From Stomoxys calcitrans (Eukaryota > Arthropoda > Insecta > Diptera > Muscidae): a stretch of DNA of 64,000 nucleotides. Numbering within the stretch: position 1 is the first letter of the stretch; every line of letters begins with the position of its first letter. The notes under the pieces are model-generated. The model was not told the origin of the DNA, did not search any database, and was given only the letters and a program-made list of their open reading frames with translations. The stretch is from assembly GCF_963082655.1 (NCBI RefSeq), contig NC_081555.1:15430817-15494816 (forward strand), given 5' to 3'. Below are positions 11,170 through 22,890 of the stretch, in pieces. Both the position numbers and the translations under genes were made by a program.

Positions 11170-11360
11170 AACGTTGCGTCCAACAGCATCTTTGAAAAAA
11201 TACGGTCCAATGATTCCACCAGCGTACAAACCACACCAAACAGTGCATTTTTCGGGATGCATGGGCAGTTCTTGAACGGCTTCTGGTTGCTCTTCACTCC
11301 AAATGCGGCAATTTTGCTTATTTACGTAGCCATTCAACCAGAAATGAGCCTCATCGCTGA
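11170..11360 (-). pseudogene. Transposase DDE-domain fragment
   Basis: On the minus strand it encodes FSDEAHFWLNGYVNKQNCRI followed by WSEEQP, HPEKCTVWCGL and GGIIGPYFFKDAVG. This covers the first catalytic Asp region and central fold of an insect DDE transposase (IS630/Tc1/mariner superfamily). The region between the N-terminus and this segment, and the C-terminal catalytic residue, are missing. It is a deletion remnant. Confidence 0.8.
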
Positions 11361-11830
11361 ACGGTGAATGAACACATTTCGAACCGAACACTGATTTTGG
11401 TAATAAAATTCAATGATTTGCAAGCGTTGCTCGTTAGTAAGTCTATTCATGATGAAATGTCAAAGCATACTGAGCATCTTTCTCTTTGACACCATGTCTG
11501 AAATCCCACGTGATCTGTCAAATACTAATGCATGAAAATCCTAACCTCAAAAAAATCACCCTTTATATATGCCATGGAACACACAATTTATTCACCTGTT
11601 CCTTAGCATATGGTTTATCCAGTCTCTAAGGACCGGGTCCATCCGGTACTGGTTTAAGGATTGGATCAATGTGTCAGTCCGGATCAATGTGTCAGACAGT
11701 CACATTGTTTAAAGCCCCCTCGATGTCAATGCACACCGCCAGGGTGTACGTTTTGGAATCGGAGGATTCTTCTATTTTATGCACAACCTCGTGCAGGGTA
11801 TTCTACTGCACTTGGGTAACTAATGCGAGG

Positions 11831-12930
11831 TTTGGCCGGGCCGAACTTTGGATACCCACCACCTCGGATATATATGTAAAGCCCCTTTGGTCACAATTTG
11901 GTGAAAACTGGATAACTTAGGCACTCAAATTCGACACGGACATTGAGTGGTCTAATAAATATAAGTCACAGAGAAATTGGGTAATAAATGCAGCTTTTAT
12001 GGGTTCCAGACCCTTAAACGGCAGATCGGTCTATATGGCAGCTATATCTATATATAGTTCGATTTGAAACATATTGGTGGCGGATGTCGGGAGGCTTAAA
12101 CCAACTCACTGTTTAAAATTTCAGCGAAATCGGATAAAAAGTAAAGCTTCTGTGGGCTTCAGACCCATTATCGGCAGATCGGTCTATATGGCAGCTATAT
12201 CTAAATATAGTCCGATCTGAACCATATTATGTTCGGATATCGCAAGGATCAATACAACTCATTGCTTAAAATTTTAGCGAATTCGGGTAGTAACTAAAGC
12301 TTTTAAGGGCTTCAGACCCCCTTATCGGCATATCGGTTTATATGGCAGCTATATTTACATAAAGTCCGATCAAAACCATATTTAGGTCGGATGTTGTGAG
12401 GCTTAAAATAACCCACTGTTTCAAATTTCAAAGAAATCTGGTAATAAATAAAGACTTCATACCCTTTATTGGCAGATCGGTCTATACGACAGCTATATCT
12501 AAATATAGTCCGAACAATATTTAGATCAGATTAGATCAGATGTCGGTAGGCGTAAAATAATCCACTGTTTCAAATTCCAACGAAATCAGTTAATAAACAA
12601 AGCTTTTATGAGCTTCAACCCCGTTATCGGCAGATCGGTCTATATGGCAGCTATATATAAATATAGTCCAATCTTAACCATATTTGGGTCGGACGTCGGG
12701 AGGTTTAAAACTACTCACTGTTTCAAATCTCAGCGATATCGGTTGCAAGATAAGGCTTTTAACGGCTTCAGACCTTTTATCGAGAGATCGGGATGAACCA
12801 TATTTGGGTCCTATATTGGGAGGCCTAAGGCTACTCACTGTTTCAAATTTCAGCAAAATCGGTTGAAAAAGAGAGCTTTTATGGGCTTCAGACCCTTTAT
12901 CGGGAGATCGGTCTATATGGCGGGATTTCA
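11831..12930 (+). repeat. Family-A element with hairpin end and ~150-bp tandem units
   Basis: It starts with an imperfect palindrome (TTTGGCCGGGCCGAAC) followed by TTTGGATACCCACC. Then come units with CGGTCTATATGGCAGCTATA at 12027, 12180, 12334, 12478 and 12636, and a final one at 12906. Spacing is 144-158 bp, and one unit near 12790 has an internal deletion. No open frame has coding character; small frames here repeat a motif because the DNA is repeated. The hairpin-plus-tandem-unit layout resembles non-autonomous Helitron/Helentron-type (DINE/HINE) elements, but that is inference. Confidence 0.75.
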
Positions 12931-13059
12931 GACGAAATGTCTCCCCAAAAAAGCACTTCTCATTGTCCTAATTTTCAAAAATACCAAATCTCGATTGGTT
13001 GTGATTCGTTCGCAACTCTCACAGTCATCAACAAAAAACATGTTGGAGTCGGGTGACGC

Positions 13060-13431
13060 CTAAAACCCGCCAAATGGATATATAGTCCAATCACGACAAT
13101 ATAGAGCCATGTGTTTGGGGAGCCGCTCCACCCCAAAATACCTCCCTATTATATAAAAGCTATTTGGGGTGAACATTTATTGATTTTCGGGAAAATGATA
13201 TCCATTTTCGGGAAAAAGGCCCTGGGGTCCACCCCACCTTTAAACACATCTTATTTACCGATCATGACATTAAGGGGCTCATATGAAATGTTTTTGAAAG
13301 TAGAGCATCTTATATTTACTTTGGTGGCCAAGTGACCTTCCCCAAAATACCCCTTAACCGGAAATATTTATCAATACGGTAATATAGGACTTAAAAGGAA
13401 GGCATTTGGGAGTAGAGTACCATTTTGCCCA
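13060..13431. repeat. Family-B dispersed repeat, plus orientation
   Basis: It contains 'GGGGCTCATATGAAATG', 'GGGAGTAGAGTACCATTTTG' and 'CCCCAAAATACC' modules of family B in the orientation also seen at 34000-34680. No coding content. Confidence 0.55.
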
Positions 13432-13715
13432 GGAACCGAGCAGGGGCAAACTTCTCACACATCAATGAGAGCTTTCCGATTTAATTAAAACTCATAAGGG
13501 ACCATTTTTTATAGCCCAGTCCGAACGGCGTGCCGTAGTGCAACACCTCTATAGGGAGAATTTTCCACATGACCATACATGGCATGGTACTTTGCAAATA
13601 TCTCCAGCATTAAGAGGGGATAACCACAGCTTTAAATTTTGTCCGATGTTTTAGCCAGGATTCGAACGCCGGCGTTCAGGGTCTTAGGCGGATAGGCGGC
13701 TACAGTGGCACGAAT
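13432..13715 (-). mobile_element. SINE (tRNA-derived), minus strand, degenerate
   Basis: On the minus strand it reads the A box region, B box (GGTTCGAATCC-like, here in GCCAGGATTCGAACGCC), the central CCTCTTAATGCTGGAGATAT-like body and the terminal GAAGTTTGCCCC end. It is co-linear with the better copies at 55475-55789 (minus) and 48715-49034 (plus). There are many substitutions and a few indels. Confidence 0.8.
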
Positions 13716-15519
13716 TCAATTTCACATTCAGGGCCAAGTGTCCTTACCCTAAAAGGATATTAGAAAGTTGAATAAGAGGCAGAGGGGTGGGCCTATTTCA
13801 TGCTGGGACCAAAAATCGTCAATTGGTACTACATCCTACTTTAGACTTCGTATTGGCACGGGTTATTGTTAAAAGATCGCCATAATATTTAGTATTTTGC
13901 TTATTCGAAAAAATACTTTTGATTTTTGAGACGATCATTTATAAAACGGAATAATATGAAAATTTTAAGTTTCTGTATCTTTTTGCATCTTCTACATTTA
14001 CAAAAAAAAAAATTAGATATCCATAAATCACAATAGAAAGGTAATAAATCTTTGACAATATTAAACGCTTTTATCTCTCGCTCTCTTTCGCCCAGCTATG
14101 GAATTACACTCCAATTCATATAAATCACTAAAAACCTTGCAATGCTTCTCATGTAGAACAATCACAAACAATGGTTAAAAAAGGACATTTAAATATTTAA
14201 AACTGTTTAATTAACCACAAACATTACGGAAAATGAATAAACAATGCAAAAAACTAACATTCATTGATTTACGATCACTTGAGCTTGAGATTTACATACA
14301 TACATACACACTCGTGCATACACACAACTCCATGCAAAGGGTATTTGCCAGCCAATTGAGTATGGCAATTAACCCACACGTTACGAGAAAAAAACAACAA
14401 CAACCATCGGCAAGAGAAATTCAAACAAAAAAATGAACAACAAGGACGATGAAAAGGACAACAGCATTGCCAATGATGGTGGGCAATTAATCATTTTTGC
14501 ATATCCCTTGAACCCCCTCTCTTTCCAGGCTTCTAGGACATGGTATTGAGAATAGGCCAAACGATAAGCAAATGTTTTTTGTTTGTTTAAACCCTTTGAG
14601 CACACCAACATTCAAATGAAGTGTATGTGCATGCATTTGAGTAGAATGCAAAAACAAAGTGTTTATTTAGTTTACCAGTAATGAAAATATCCAAGCGATT
14701 TTCTTTTTCACCGTAGTTTTCGTAGGAAGTGGTGTGTTTTTTACCGGATGCTGCTGTGGGGTAAGTAACTTGTACACAAATTATCGCTAATAAATCTTTA
14801 ACACCCTTGTTTTTTATGGGATTTTATGGCAGATTCTTATGCCAGTTGCTAAGTCACGCTTGAAGAGTTAGTGAAATAGTTGTGCCAAAAAGGGTTGGGT
14901 GTTTTAATAGAAACCCCTTGCTTTCTAAATGAAATTGTCTTAGTTTTTCTATTGAAACTTACAGAAATTGTTAACAGATTTTTTGCGGTTGTCGAAAGAT
15001 TCCATGGATAACTAGAAAAGGGGTGCCAAAATTGGCTATAAAGAATGAGGTTTTTAAGGCTTTATGGAAAGGATTGAATGAAGGGGTTAAAACTGATGTT
15101 TGATGAAAACTTAAATGTGAAATATTAGGGAATTTGAAATTTTGCAACATAAACAAAAATTGATCATTTAAAGAAACCAATTGCAACAGTAGCCAAAAAA
15201 AAAAGGTTCGCACTTTGAAAGACATGCTGATGCACATTCACAGAAGCCTACGATAGTTGTTTTATGATGAATGTTATGTAAAGTAATGTAAGGTCGAATA
15301 TTCCATCCTTTCTACGTTACTTCTTTTGGTTTTCATCCGTCCTATGGCGGTTTATCTCTCGTAAGGTGGTCCTTTCTGTAGTGATTTGTGCCCTACTCTG
15401 AACTTCCGGCTTCTTTTTGACGTATGTCCTTCTTAAGAAAGTCTTTCCATTGTTGGCTCCTCCATTTTCATTTAAGTTGGTACTTCAACCTATTTGTCTC
15501 CTCACTTTCTCACTAGAGC
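13716..15519. other. AT-rich unique DNA
   Basis: No supportable gene. Open frames of 67-88 codons are low-complexity or Phe-rich and show no family resemblance. Poly-A/T runs are common. Confidence 0.5.
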
Positions 15520-16223
15520 TTGCAATATTTATACCCCACATCACTACTGTTGTACAGGCTATTTTAACCCAGGGCATTTGTTTGTAACACCCAGAAGGAA
15601 GAGAGATGGACCCATTCCAATCGTCAAAATTTCAAATTTGGTACACACATGTTTTTCGGTACAGACATTCTTCGTTTCTAGGCCTATTGGAGTTGGGAAA
15701 AATCGTTTCAGATTTGGCTATAGCTCCCATATTTATGTTCGTCCGATTTGTAGTAATAATGCAATAAAATGCTCATATGTTAACCGATTCTCTTGAAATT
15801 TGTCAAAAACGATTTTCTCTTGACTCTCGACATTTCAGGTGAATTTCGGTTCAGATTTAGATAGAGCTGTCATATATGTATATCACCCGATTTTCACTCC
15901 TAGAGCCACTGCAAGCGCATTTATTGAGCAATCTTCCCAAAATTTTGTACAACGCCTTCCTCGACGACTTGCGCATCTAAGAAGTTTGATCGAAATCGGT
16001 TCAGATTTAGATATAGCTCCCATGTATATGTTCGTCCGATTTTAAGAATTACTGCAATAAAGTGCTCATTTTTTAAGCCATTCTCTCGAAACTTTGGCAA
16101 GAATGATTTTCTCTCGACTCTCGATATTACTGGTGAATTTAATAGAAATCTGTTCAGATTTAGATATAGCTGCTTTATATATATATATCGCCCGATTTTC
16201 ACATCTAGATCCACTACAAGCGC
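15520..16223 (+). repeat. Family-A-like repeat, left part of a composite element
   Basis: It starts with a TATACCCCACATCACTACTG motif, similar in position to the TATACCC(T)CCACCATAGG end of family-A elements. It then has units with 'TCAGATTTAGATATAGCTCCCA' and 'CTCATATGTTAACCGATTCTC'. At 16224 it passes directly into the 19-bp minisatellite. Confidence 0.6.
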
Positions 16224-17406
16224 ATCCTTCCGATGGTCGTCCGTCCTTCCGATGGTCGTCCGTCCTTCCGATGGTCGTCCGTCCTTCCGATGGTCGTCCG
16301 TCCTACCGATGGTCGTCCGTCCTTCCGATGATCGTCCGTCCTTCCGATGGTCGTCCGTCCTTCCGATGGTCGTCCGTCCTTCCGATGGTCGTCCGTCCTT
16401 CCGATGGTCGTCCGTCCTTCCGATGGTCATCCGTCCTTCCGATGGTCGTCCGTCCTTCCGATGGTCGTCCGTCCTTCCGATGGTCGTCCGTCCTTCCGAT
16501 GGTCGTCCGTCCTTCCGATGGTCGTCCGTCCTTCCGATGGTCGTCCGTCCTTCCGATGGTCGTCCGTCCTTCCGATGGTCGTCCGTCCTTCCGATGGTCG
16601 TCCGTCCTTCCGATGGTCGTCCGTCCTTCCGATGGTCGTCCGTCCTTCCGATGGTCGTCCGTCCTTCCGATGGTCGTCCGTCCTTCCGATGGTCGTCCGT
16701 CCTTCCGATGGTCGTCCGTCCTTCCGATGGTCGTCCGTCCTTCCGATGGTCGTCCGTCCTTCCGATGGTCGTCCGTCCTTCCGATGGTCGTCCGTCCTTC
16801 CGATGGTCGTCCGTCCTTCCGATGGTCGTCCGTCCTTCCGATGGTCGTCCGTCCTTCCGATGGTCGTCCGTCCTTCCGATGGTCGTCCGTCCTTCCGATG
16901 GTCGTCCGTCCTTCCGATGGTCGTCCGTCCTTCCGATGGTCGTCCGTCCTTCCGATGGTCGTCCGTCCTTCCGATGGTCGTCCGTCCTTCCGATGGTCGT
17001 CCGTCCTTCCGATGGTCGTCCGTCCTTCCGATGGTCGTCCGTCCTTCCGATGGTCGTCCGTCCTTCCGATGGTCGTCCGTCCTTCCGATGGTCGTCCGTC
17101 CTTCCGATGGTCGTCCGTCCTTCCGATGGTCGTCCGTCCTTCCGATGGTCGTCCGTCCTTCCGATGGTCGTCCGTCCTTCCGATGGTCGTCCGTCCTTCC
17201 GATGGTCGTCCGTCCTTCCGATGGTCGTCCGTCCTTCCGATGGTCGTCCGTCCTTCCGATGATCGTCCGTCCTTCCGATGGTCGTCCGTCCTTCCGATGG
17301 TTGTTCGTTCTTCCGATGGTCGTCCGTCCTTCGGATGATTCTTCGTCCTTCTGATGGTCGTCCGTCCTTTCGATGATCCTTCGTCCTTCTGATGGTCGTC
17401 CGTCCT
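16224..17406. repeat. 19-bp minisatellite, about 62 copies
   Basis: The unit is TCCTTCCGATGGTCGTCCG. From about 16429 to 17261 I see no variant unit (about 44 copies). A few variants (CTACCG, GATGATCG, GTCATCCG) sit at the left edge, and the right edge from 17290 is degenerate. Because 19 is not a multiple of 3 and the unit has no stop in any phase on the plus strand, all three plus frames and a minus frame stay open for 330-414 codons with a 19-residue period. These frames are by-products of the repeat, not genes. Confidence 0.97.
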
Positions 17407-18015
17407 ACAGGCCTCAGTTATCATCCGATTTGGATGAAATTTTGCACAAGGACTTCCGTTCTGACTTCCAACATCATTGATGTGAATCGGTCAATAAACT
17501 GGTGTTCCCTCCATATAAACCGATTCCTGGATTTGGTTCTTGAGCCCCTAGAAGCCTCGACTTTCAGTTAAGTTGTCTGAAATTTGGCACAAAGATTTCG
17601 GCTATGACTTCCAGAACCCATGCCAAGTATGATTCGAGTCGGTATTTAAACTGATTTAGCCCCCATATCAACCGGACTAAAATCATAAATTTGGCATAAG
17701 GACTTCCGTTCTGACTTCCAACATCAACGTGCCGAGTTTGATGCGAATCGTTCAATAAACTGGTGTACACTCCATATAAACCGAATCCCGGATTTTCTTT
17801 TTGAGCCCCTAGAAACCTCAATATTATCCAGCGCCCGTGCAATGTATGATCAGAATCGGTCTGTATACTGATATAGGTCCCTTAAATACTGATGCCCCGA
17901 CATGACTACTTGACACCATAGTAGCCCTAGCCAATTCTCGATTGGGAGTTTGTAAAATAATTCAAATAAAGGCCATGGTGTTGGGTATCCAAGATTCGGT
18001 CCGGCCGCACTGAGC
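17407..18015 (+). repeat. Family-A repeat, right part with hairpin end
   Basis: Units contain 'GATGAAATTTTGCACAAGGA', 'CTTCCGTTCTGACTTCCAAC' and 'CATATAAACCGA', with period ~150 bp in two and a half copies. It ends with GGGTATCCAAGATTCGGTCC then GGCCG, the same hairpin-type terminus as at 11831 and 43044. The 19-bp minisatellite separates it from the left part at 15520. Confidence 0.65.
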
Positions 18016-19949
18016 GCAATTTTACTTGATTTGGTTAACACTTCTCTGCTTGAATTCCATATCTCTAGTTGTCCGTTCTTTGCAAAAATGACTCGGAAAA
18101 TTGGAACATTCTTTCCACCACATTTGTCGCTGTTTTTGTGGTGGACGATCACAAAGGAAACAAAATAAAGCCCCGATCATTAGCCAATAGGTTTTCGTTG
18201 TGGTAATAGACATAGTTGGTCTTTCTCCATGTCTAATGAAGATCTCACAAGAAGTTGTCTTCTAAATAGAAAACGGAAATACCTGTAGAATTTGCAGAGA
18301 GTACTTCAAAATATTCTTTTAAGCATCTTTGTTTAAAAAATTTTATTGTACCATAATTTTTTAAAATCTATGGTTAATTCTTTGGAAAATTATTGGTGGT
18401 CCATGGACAAATTCAAGATGTACTCATTAACCGGAAGCTCCAGGTGATTGTTTTCAGCTTTGTTAACTCAGCTACGGTTGCTATTAACTTCCGGCCTTTC
18501 TTGTTTTTTTTTTCTCTAGTACAAATACTAGTTTTTATTTAATTTAAGAGTTACTATTTCTAAGGAACCCCTTGGTCAAACAAGACCAGCCAAGCTGCCT
18601 ACAACAAGATTGCGCAACCATTTTTGCAATGTTTACGATCATAATTTAAGATCAGAAGAGCTGTAGCAGTAAAAACTGTCAAAATGGGTTATTGTTTCAG
18701 GGCATGGCAAAGAGAAAATACTAACCCATAAACTATGTGGGACAAAGAGAAAGGATACTTGGATATCCTTTTGGCAAAGGATTTTAGTCAACCAAAAGGA
18801 AGCTATATGGCAGGAAACAAACTTCCACTTGGATTGACATGCACAAGGAACAGAAAACACACATCATACACACAACATTTTGGCAATGTCCTTAAAAGGG
18901 AAAGGAAGCCATCTACGGTTCCTTTAAGTAAATCAATAGAGAACACAAGAACAATAGTTCTAGTAATGAGTTTACAGAGCAGAAAAATGGGAAGTCTTCT
19001 GGTCGTGTGTGCATATGTCTGTCCTTTTGTGTGTCCATTAAATGTTGTCCTTCAGGTAGCTGATGATGTCTCTAACGTAAAATTTTGCAATTGAAAATAG
19101 GTTTCATATCTAGTTCACTTGGAACAATTATGCTAGGGAGACGCCAGCGAATATCAAATGAGAAATGTGTTGCAAAAATCAAGACAATTGTCTGTTACTG
19201 CAGCAATGCAGAGCAGCAACAGCAAACAGATAATGAAGATGATCAACCACCATCATGGCCAATAGCTGTAGATCTTTTAGGAATCTTGCCCATACCCTTG
19301 CCATTATACCGCTCACTCATAAATCCTTTGGCAAGTAGAACATCATGCTTCTACCGAAACGGCTCCAGCATCCTGGAAAATTTATTACTGACATTTGATT
19401 TTGCAACATTGCAATTACAGCTATTATACTGTTCTTGCCCTATATACAGAGTTTCTTGCCATTTCGCAAAAGACTTTTTCTTTTAATTTCAAAGGCTACG
19501 ATGTTGTAATTGCTGGGAGGGTTTGTGCACTTGAAGGCTGTAATGTCCGTAACAGACAGACATACCGTTTTTTAAGATTTTTATTAAGGTCTCATTTTGG
19601 TTCGATTTTAATAAAATGTAATTTACTTGAAGGCCGGTTAGTTGAGGAGCATGTAAGTAATTGTTAGTTTATGTCATAAAATAGGCATAGTTGTGGAATG
19701 ACATCGGCAATGCTTTGTATCCTTGTTAAGCGTAGAATATGACAAGTTTTTTTAGATTTGGCAAACTATCTATTTTTAAATTGGGACTGTTATCTTTTGT
19801 GGAAATGTTAAATATGTCGTAATGTATTTAGCAAAGATTTCTCACGATAGTTGGTGAACTATCACACGAGGCCGATATAATGAGTATTAGACTGTACTTG
19901 TGTAATGTGGTCGAATGTGTAAGAGGTGATGGCAACCATAGCTTTGCAA
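18016..19949. other. AT-rich unique DNA, no supportable gene
   Basis: Open frames at 18735-19094 and 19085-19486 reach 119-133 codons but overlap in different phases. They lack recognisable domains and their composition is unconvincing. I do not call a gene. No repeat family of this window is recognised. Confidence 0.45.
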
Positions 19950-20190
19950 CGCATTGGGAGCAAAAAGTCCACAACATTTGAACTACAAAATATGCCAGAC
20001 TTATGTAGATCGATTAACCGGTCCATATGGCAGCTTTATCACGATATGTTCTAATATAGACCATATTCGGGTCGGTTATCGGAGTCCTGGTGCTAATCTC
20101 CGATCTACTTATTATGCTTTTGAGCTCGTAGAGGGACAATTTTTATTCGATTTGAATAAAATTTTGCACAATGACTTCCACTAAATCCAG
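19950..20190 (+). repeat. Family-A repeat fragment
   Basis: It contains 'CCGGTCCATATGGCAGCTTT', 'CGGGTCGGTTATCGG' and 'GAATAAAATTTTGCACAATG', about one and a half ~150-bp units. Confidence 0.6.
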
Positions 20191-20619
20191 GCCTAGTATG
20201 GTCTAAATAAGTTTTTACCATGATAATGCTTTCATATATACTGATTTCCCAATTTTACTTCCTGAATCCAGGGAGTAACTCGATTATATAATTTTTTTTT
20301 ATAATTTTAAATATGATTCGATCCAGCCGTACTGGTTGTTGATATTGAAGTTTGAGCTTGCTTCAGTCGTCCGCCGGTCAATAGCTGCCTATCCATCCTA
20401 TGATTTTTATCTTGGTTGACCTCCATCGTCCCTCTTATCCTACAGCATTTCTTAAGAACGGTCAACTGCTTTTCCTTCATCAGTTGTTTCTATGCTCCTA
20501 TATTCGTCCTTCCAATCTTCGTTGCTCTTACATTGTTGGCTGGTTGTGATGCTCATTTTAATTTATTTTCATGGCTCTTATTCCCATTAGCGCCCTTTCT
20601 TTGGTCGTCTGCCCATGTT

Positions 20620-22890
20620 CGTTCGTAGTATGGTCATCCATCCTATGATCGTCCTTCATATGGTCGTTCTTGCTATGGTCGTCATTCTTATGATTGCCTA
20701 TCCGATGGTCGTCCATCATATGGTCGTCATTCTACCGTCGTCCTTCCTATAGTCGTTCTTCCTATAGTCGTTCCTCCATTGATCATCCTTCCTACCGTCG
20801 TCCTTCCTATAGTAGGACTTCCAACGATCATACTTCCTATGGTCGGCTTTCGTATTATGGTCATCATTCCTATGGCCGTCCCTCCAATGGTCGTCCTTCC
20901 TATGACGGACCTCCCTTGGTCGTCCTTTTCAATTATATGGTCGTCATGATCGTCATTCCTATGGTTGTGATTCATATATTTGTCATTCCTATAGATGTCA
21001 TTTTGCGGTCGTCCTTCCTATAGTCGTTCTTCCTACGGTCGTCCTTCGCTTAGTTGTCCTTCCAACTATCATCCTTCCTATGATCGGTTTTCGTATTATG
21101 GTTATCCTTCCTATGGCAGTCGACAACCCCAGGGTCGTCCTTCCTATGATCGTCTTTCCTATGGTCATCATTCCTACGGCCGTTCTTCCTATGATTGTAT
21201 TTTCTATGGTCGTCATTCCTATGGTCGCTCTTTCCATGGTCGTACTTCCTATGGTCGTTATTTACGGTCGTCATTCCTATGGTCTCTCTTGCCATTGGCG
21301 TACTTTCTGTGGTCGTTATTTCTATGTTCGTCCTTCTTATGATCATCATTCCGATGGTGGTCTATTCTATGGTCGTCCTTCCGATGATCGTCCTTCCTGT
21401 GGTCGTCTTTTCTATACTCGTCCTTCTTATGGTTGTCTTTCTTATGGTCATCGTTCCTTTAGTTGTCCTTCCCGTTTTCGTCCTACCCATGGTCGTCCTT
21501 CCATTGGCTGTCCTTCCTATGGTCGTCCTTCCTGTGGTCGTCTTTCCTATGCTCGTCCTTCTTATGGTCACCGTTCCTATGGTTGTCCTTCCTATAGTTG
21601 TCTTTCCTGTGGTTGTGCTTCCTGTTTTCGTCCTTCCTGTAGCTTTCCTTGCTATGGTCGTCCTCCGTATGGTAATCCTTCCTTTGGTTGTCCTTCCTAT
21701 GTTCGTCCTTCCTATGGTGGACCTCCATTGGTCGTCATTTCCAATTCAGGTTTTAATTTTATCTGTGTATGGTCTTCGGGATCGTCATTCCTTTGATTCC
21801 TATATTCGTCACTCATATTGACATGATTTTACTGTCGTCCTTTCTATAGTCGTTCTTCTTACGATCATCGTTCCAATAGTCCTTCTACCTACGAACATCC
21901 TTCCTATGGTCGTTCCGTAGTCGTCCTTCGAATGACCATCCTAATTGTGGTCGGCTTTCGTATTATGGTCATTCTTCCGTATGACCGTACTTCCAATGGT
22001 CGTCCTTCCTGTTGTCGTCTTTCCTATGCTCGTCCTTCCTATGGTCGTCCTTCCTATGGCCGTCCTTCCTATGGTCGTCCTTCCTATGGTCGTCGTTCCT
22101 ATGATCGTTCTTCCTACGGTCGCCTTTTCTGTGGTCGTCATTCCTATGGTCGCTCTTCCCATGGCCGTACTTCCTATGGTAATCCTTTCTATGGTCCTCC
22201 TTTCTATGGTCCTCCTTTCTATGGTCGTTTTTTCTATGTTCGTCTTTTCTAAGGATGTCATTACGATGGTCGTCTATTCTATGATCGTACTTCCATTGAT
22301 CGTTCCTATGGTCGTCCTTCCTATGGTAGTCCTTCCTATGGTCGCCCTTTCTATGGTCGTCGTTCCTATGATCGTTCTTCCTAGGGTTGCCTTTTCTATG
22401 GTCGTCATTCCTATGGTCGCTCTTCCCATGGCCGTACTTCCTATGGTAGTCCTTTCTATGGTCCTCCTTCCTATGGTCGTTTTTTCTATGTTCGTCTTTT
22501 CTTAGGACGTCATTACGACGGTCATCTATTCTATGATCGTCCTTCCTATGATCGTTTTTCTTATGGTCACTTTCCTATGGTCATCTTTCTCGTGGTCGTT
22601 CCTCCTATGGTTGTCCTTCGAATGGTCGTTTTTCCTTTCCATGGTCGTCATTCCGATGGTCGACTATTCTATGATCGTTTTTCCTATGATCCTATGGGTG
22701 TCCTTTCTAGGGTCATCCTTTCTACGGTCGTCTTTCCTATGGCTGCCTTTCCTGTGATCGTCCCTTCTATGGTCGTCCTTTCCATGGTCGCTCTACTACT
22801 GGTCTATAGGGTCGTTCCTACAGTAGTCCCCTTTATGGTGTTTTTTCATTGGTCGTTCTTCCTGTGGTCGACATTCTTATGGCTATTCGA
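20620..22890. repeat. 15-bp minisatellite, about 150 degenerate copies
   Basis: The unit is close to TTCCTATGGTCGTCC. Because 15 is a multiple of 3, each frame shows a 5-residue period (for example Ser-Tyr-Gly-Arg-Pro in one frame, Met-Val-Val-Leu-Pro in another). Several long frames are open on both strands. Units are much more diverged than in the 19-bp array. A higher-order repeat is visible: the block starting GGTCGTCGTTCCTATGATCG at 22088 recurs at 22355 (offset 267 bp). The core ATGGTCGTCC is shared with the 19-bp unit at 16224-17406. I regard the frames as non-coding. Confidence 0.93.

Larger units (their letters stand above)
10967..11563. mobile_element. Fold-back Tc1/mariner-superfamily element with 203-bp arms
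   Basis: Left arm 10967-11169 and right arm 11361-11563 are inverted copies; I see a single mismatch (GGTGG versus GGTGA). They are flanked by TA at 10965-10966 and 11564-11565. The ends read AAGGGTG(A/G)TTTTTTTGAGG. Each arm contains an ATG and the start of a transposase-like protein (LTNEQRLQIIEFYYQNQ). The 191-bp centre carries a DDE-domain fragment on the minus strand. It is therefore an internally deleted, non-autonomous derivative of an IS630/Tc1/mariner-type element. It lies inside the LINE at 9243-11795. Confidence 0.9.
9243..11795 (-). mobile_element. Loa/I-like LINE with RNase H, 5'-truncated, interrupted
   Basis: Reading on the minus strand from high to low coordinates: an RT segment with HEVVHK and a CIDIEGA-like motif (11567-11810), an insertion (10967-11563), an RT segment with TPQGGILSPILW and YADDVIILLRG, a thumb region with TPSTALETILDI, a degraded RNase H domain (VGLGVYIE, FRLPDHNT), and a C-terminal part. 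The RNase H start lacks the Tyr-Thr-Asp-Gly-Ser block still present in the related copy at 46372-47790. The 3' end is a conserved ~100-bp UTR followed by repeats of AACCT. RT followed by RNase H fits I/Loa-type LINEs; the exact clade is not resolved. Confidence 0.8.

Noticed and set aside
16224..17406. CRISPR-like array
   Set aside because: The repeats are directly adjacent without spacers, and the genome is eukaryotic.
16094..17424. Overlapping 330-414-codon open frames on both strands
   Set aside because: They are read-throughs of the 19-bp minisatellite, open in several frames with a 19-residue period; no protein-like composition outside the repeat.
18735..19486. Possible two-exon host gene from the 119- and 133-codon frames
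   Set aside because: The frames overlap in different phases, contain no recognisable domain and lack a supporting promoter or splice structure.
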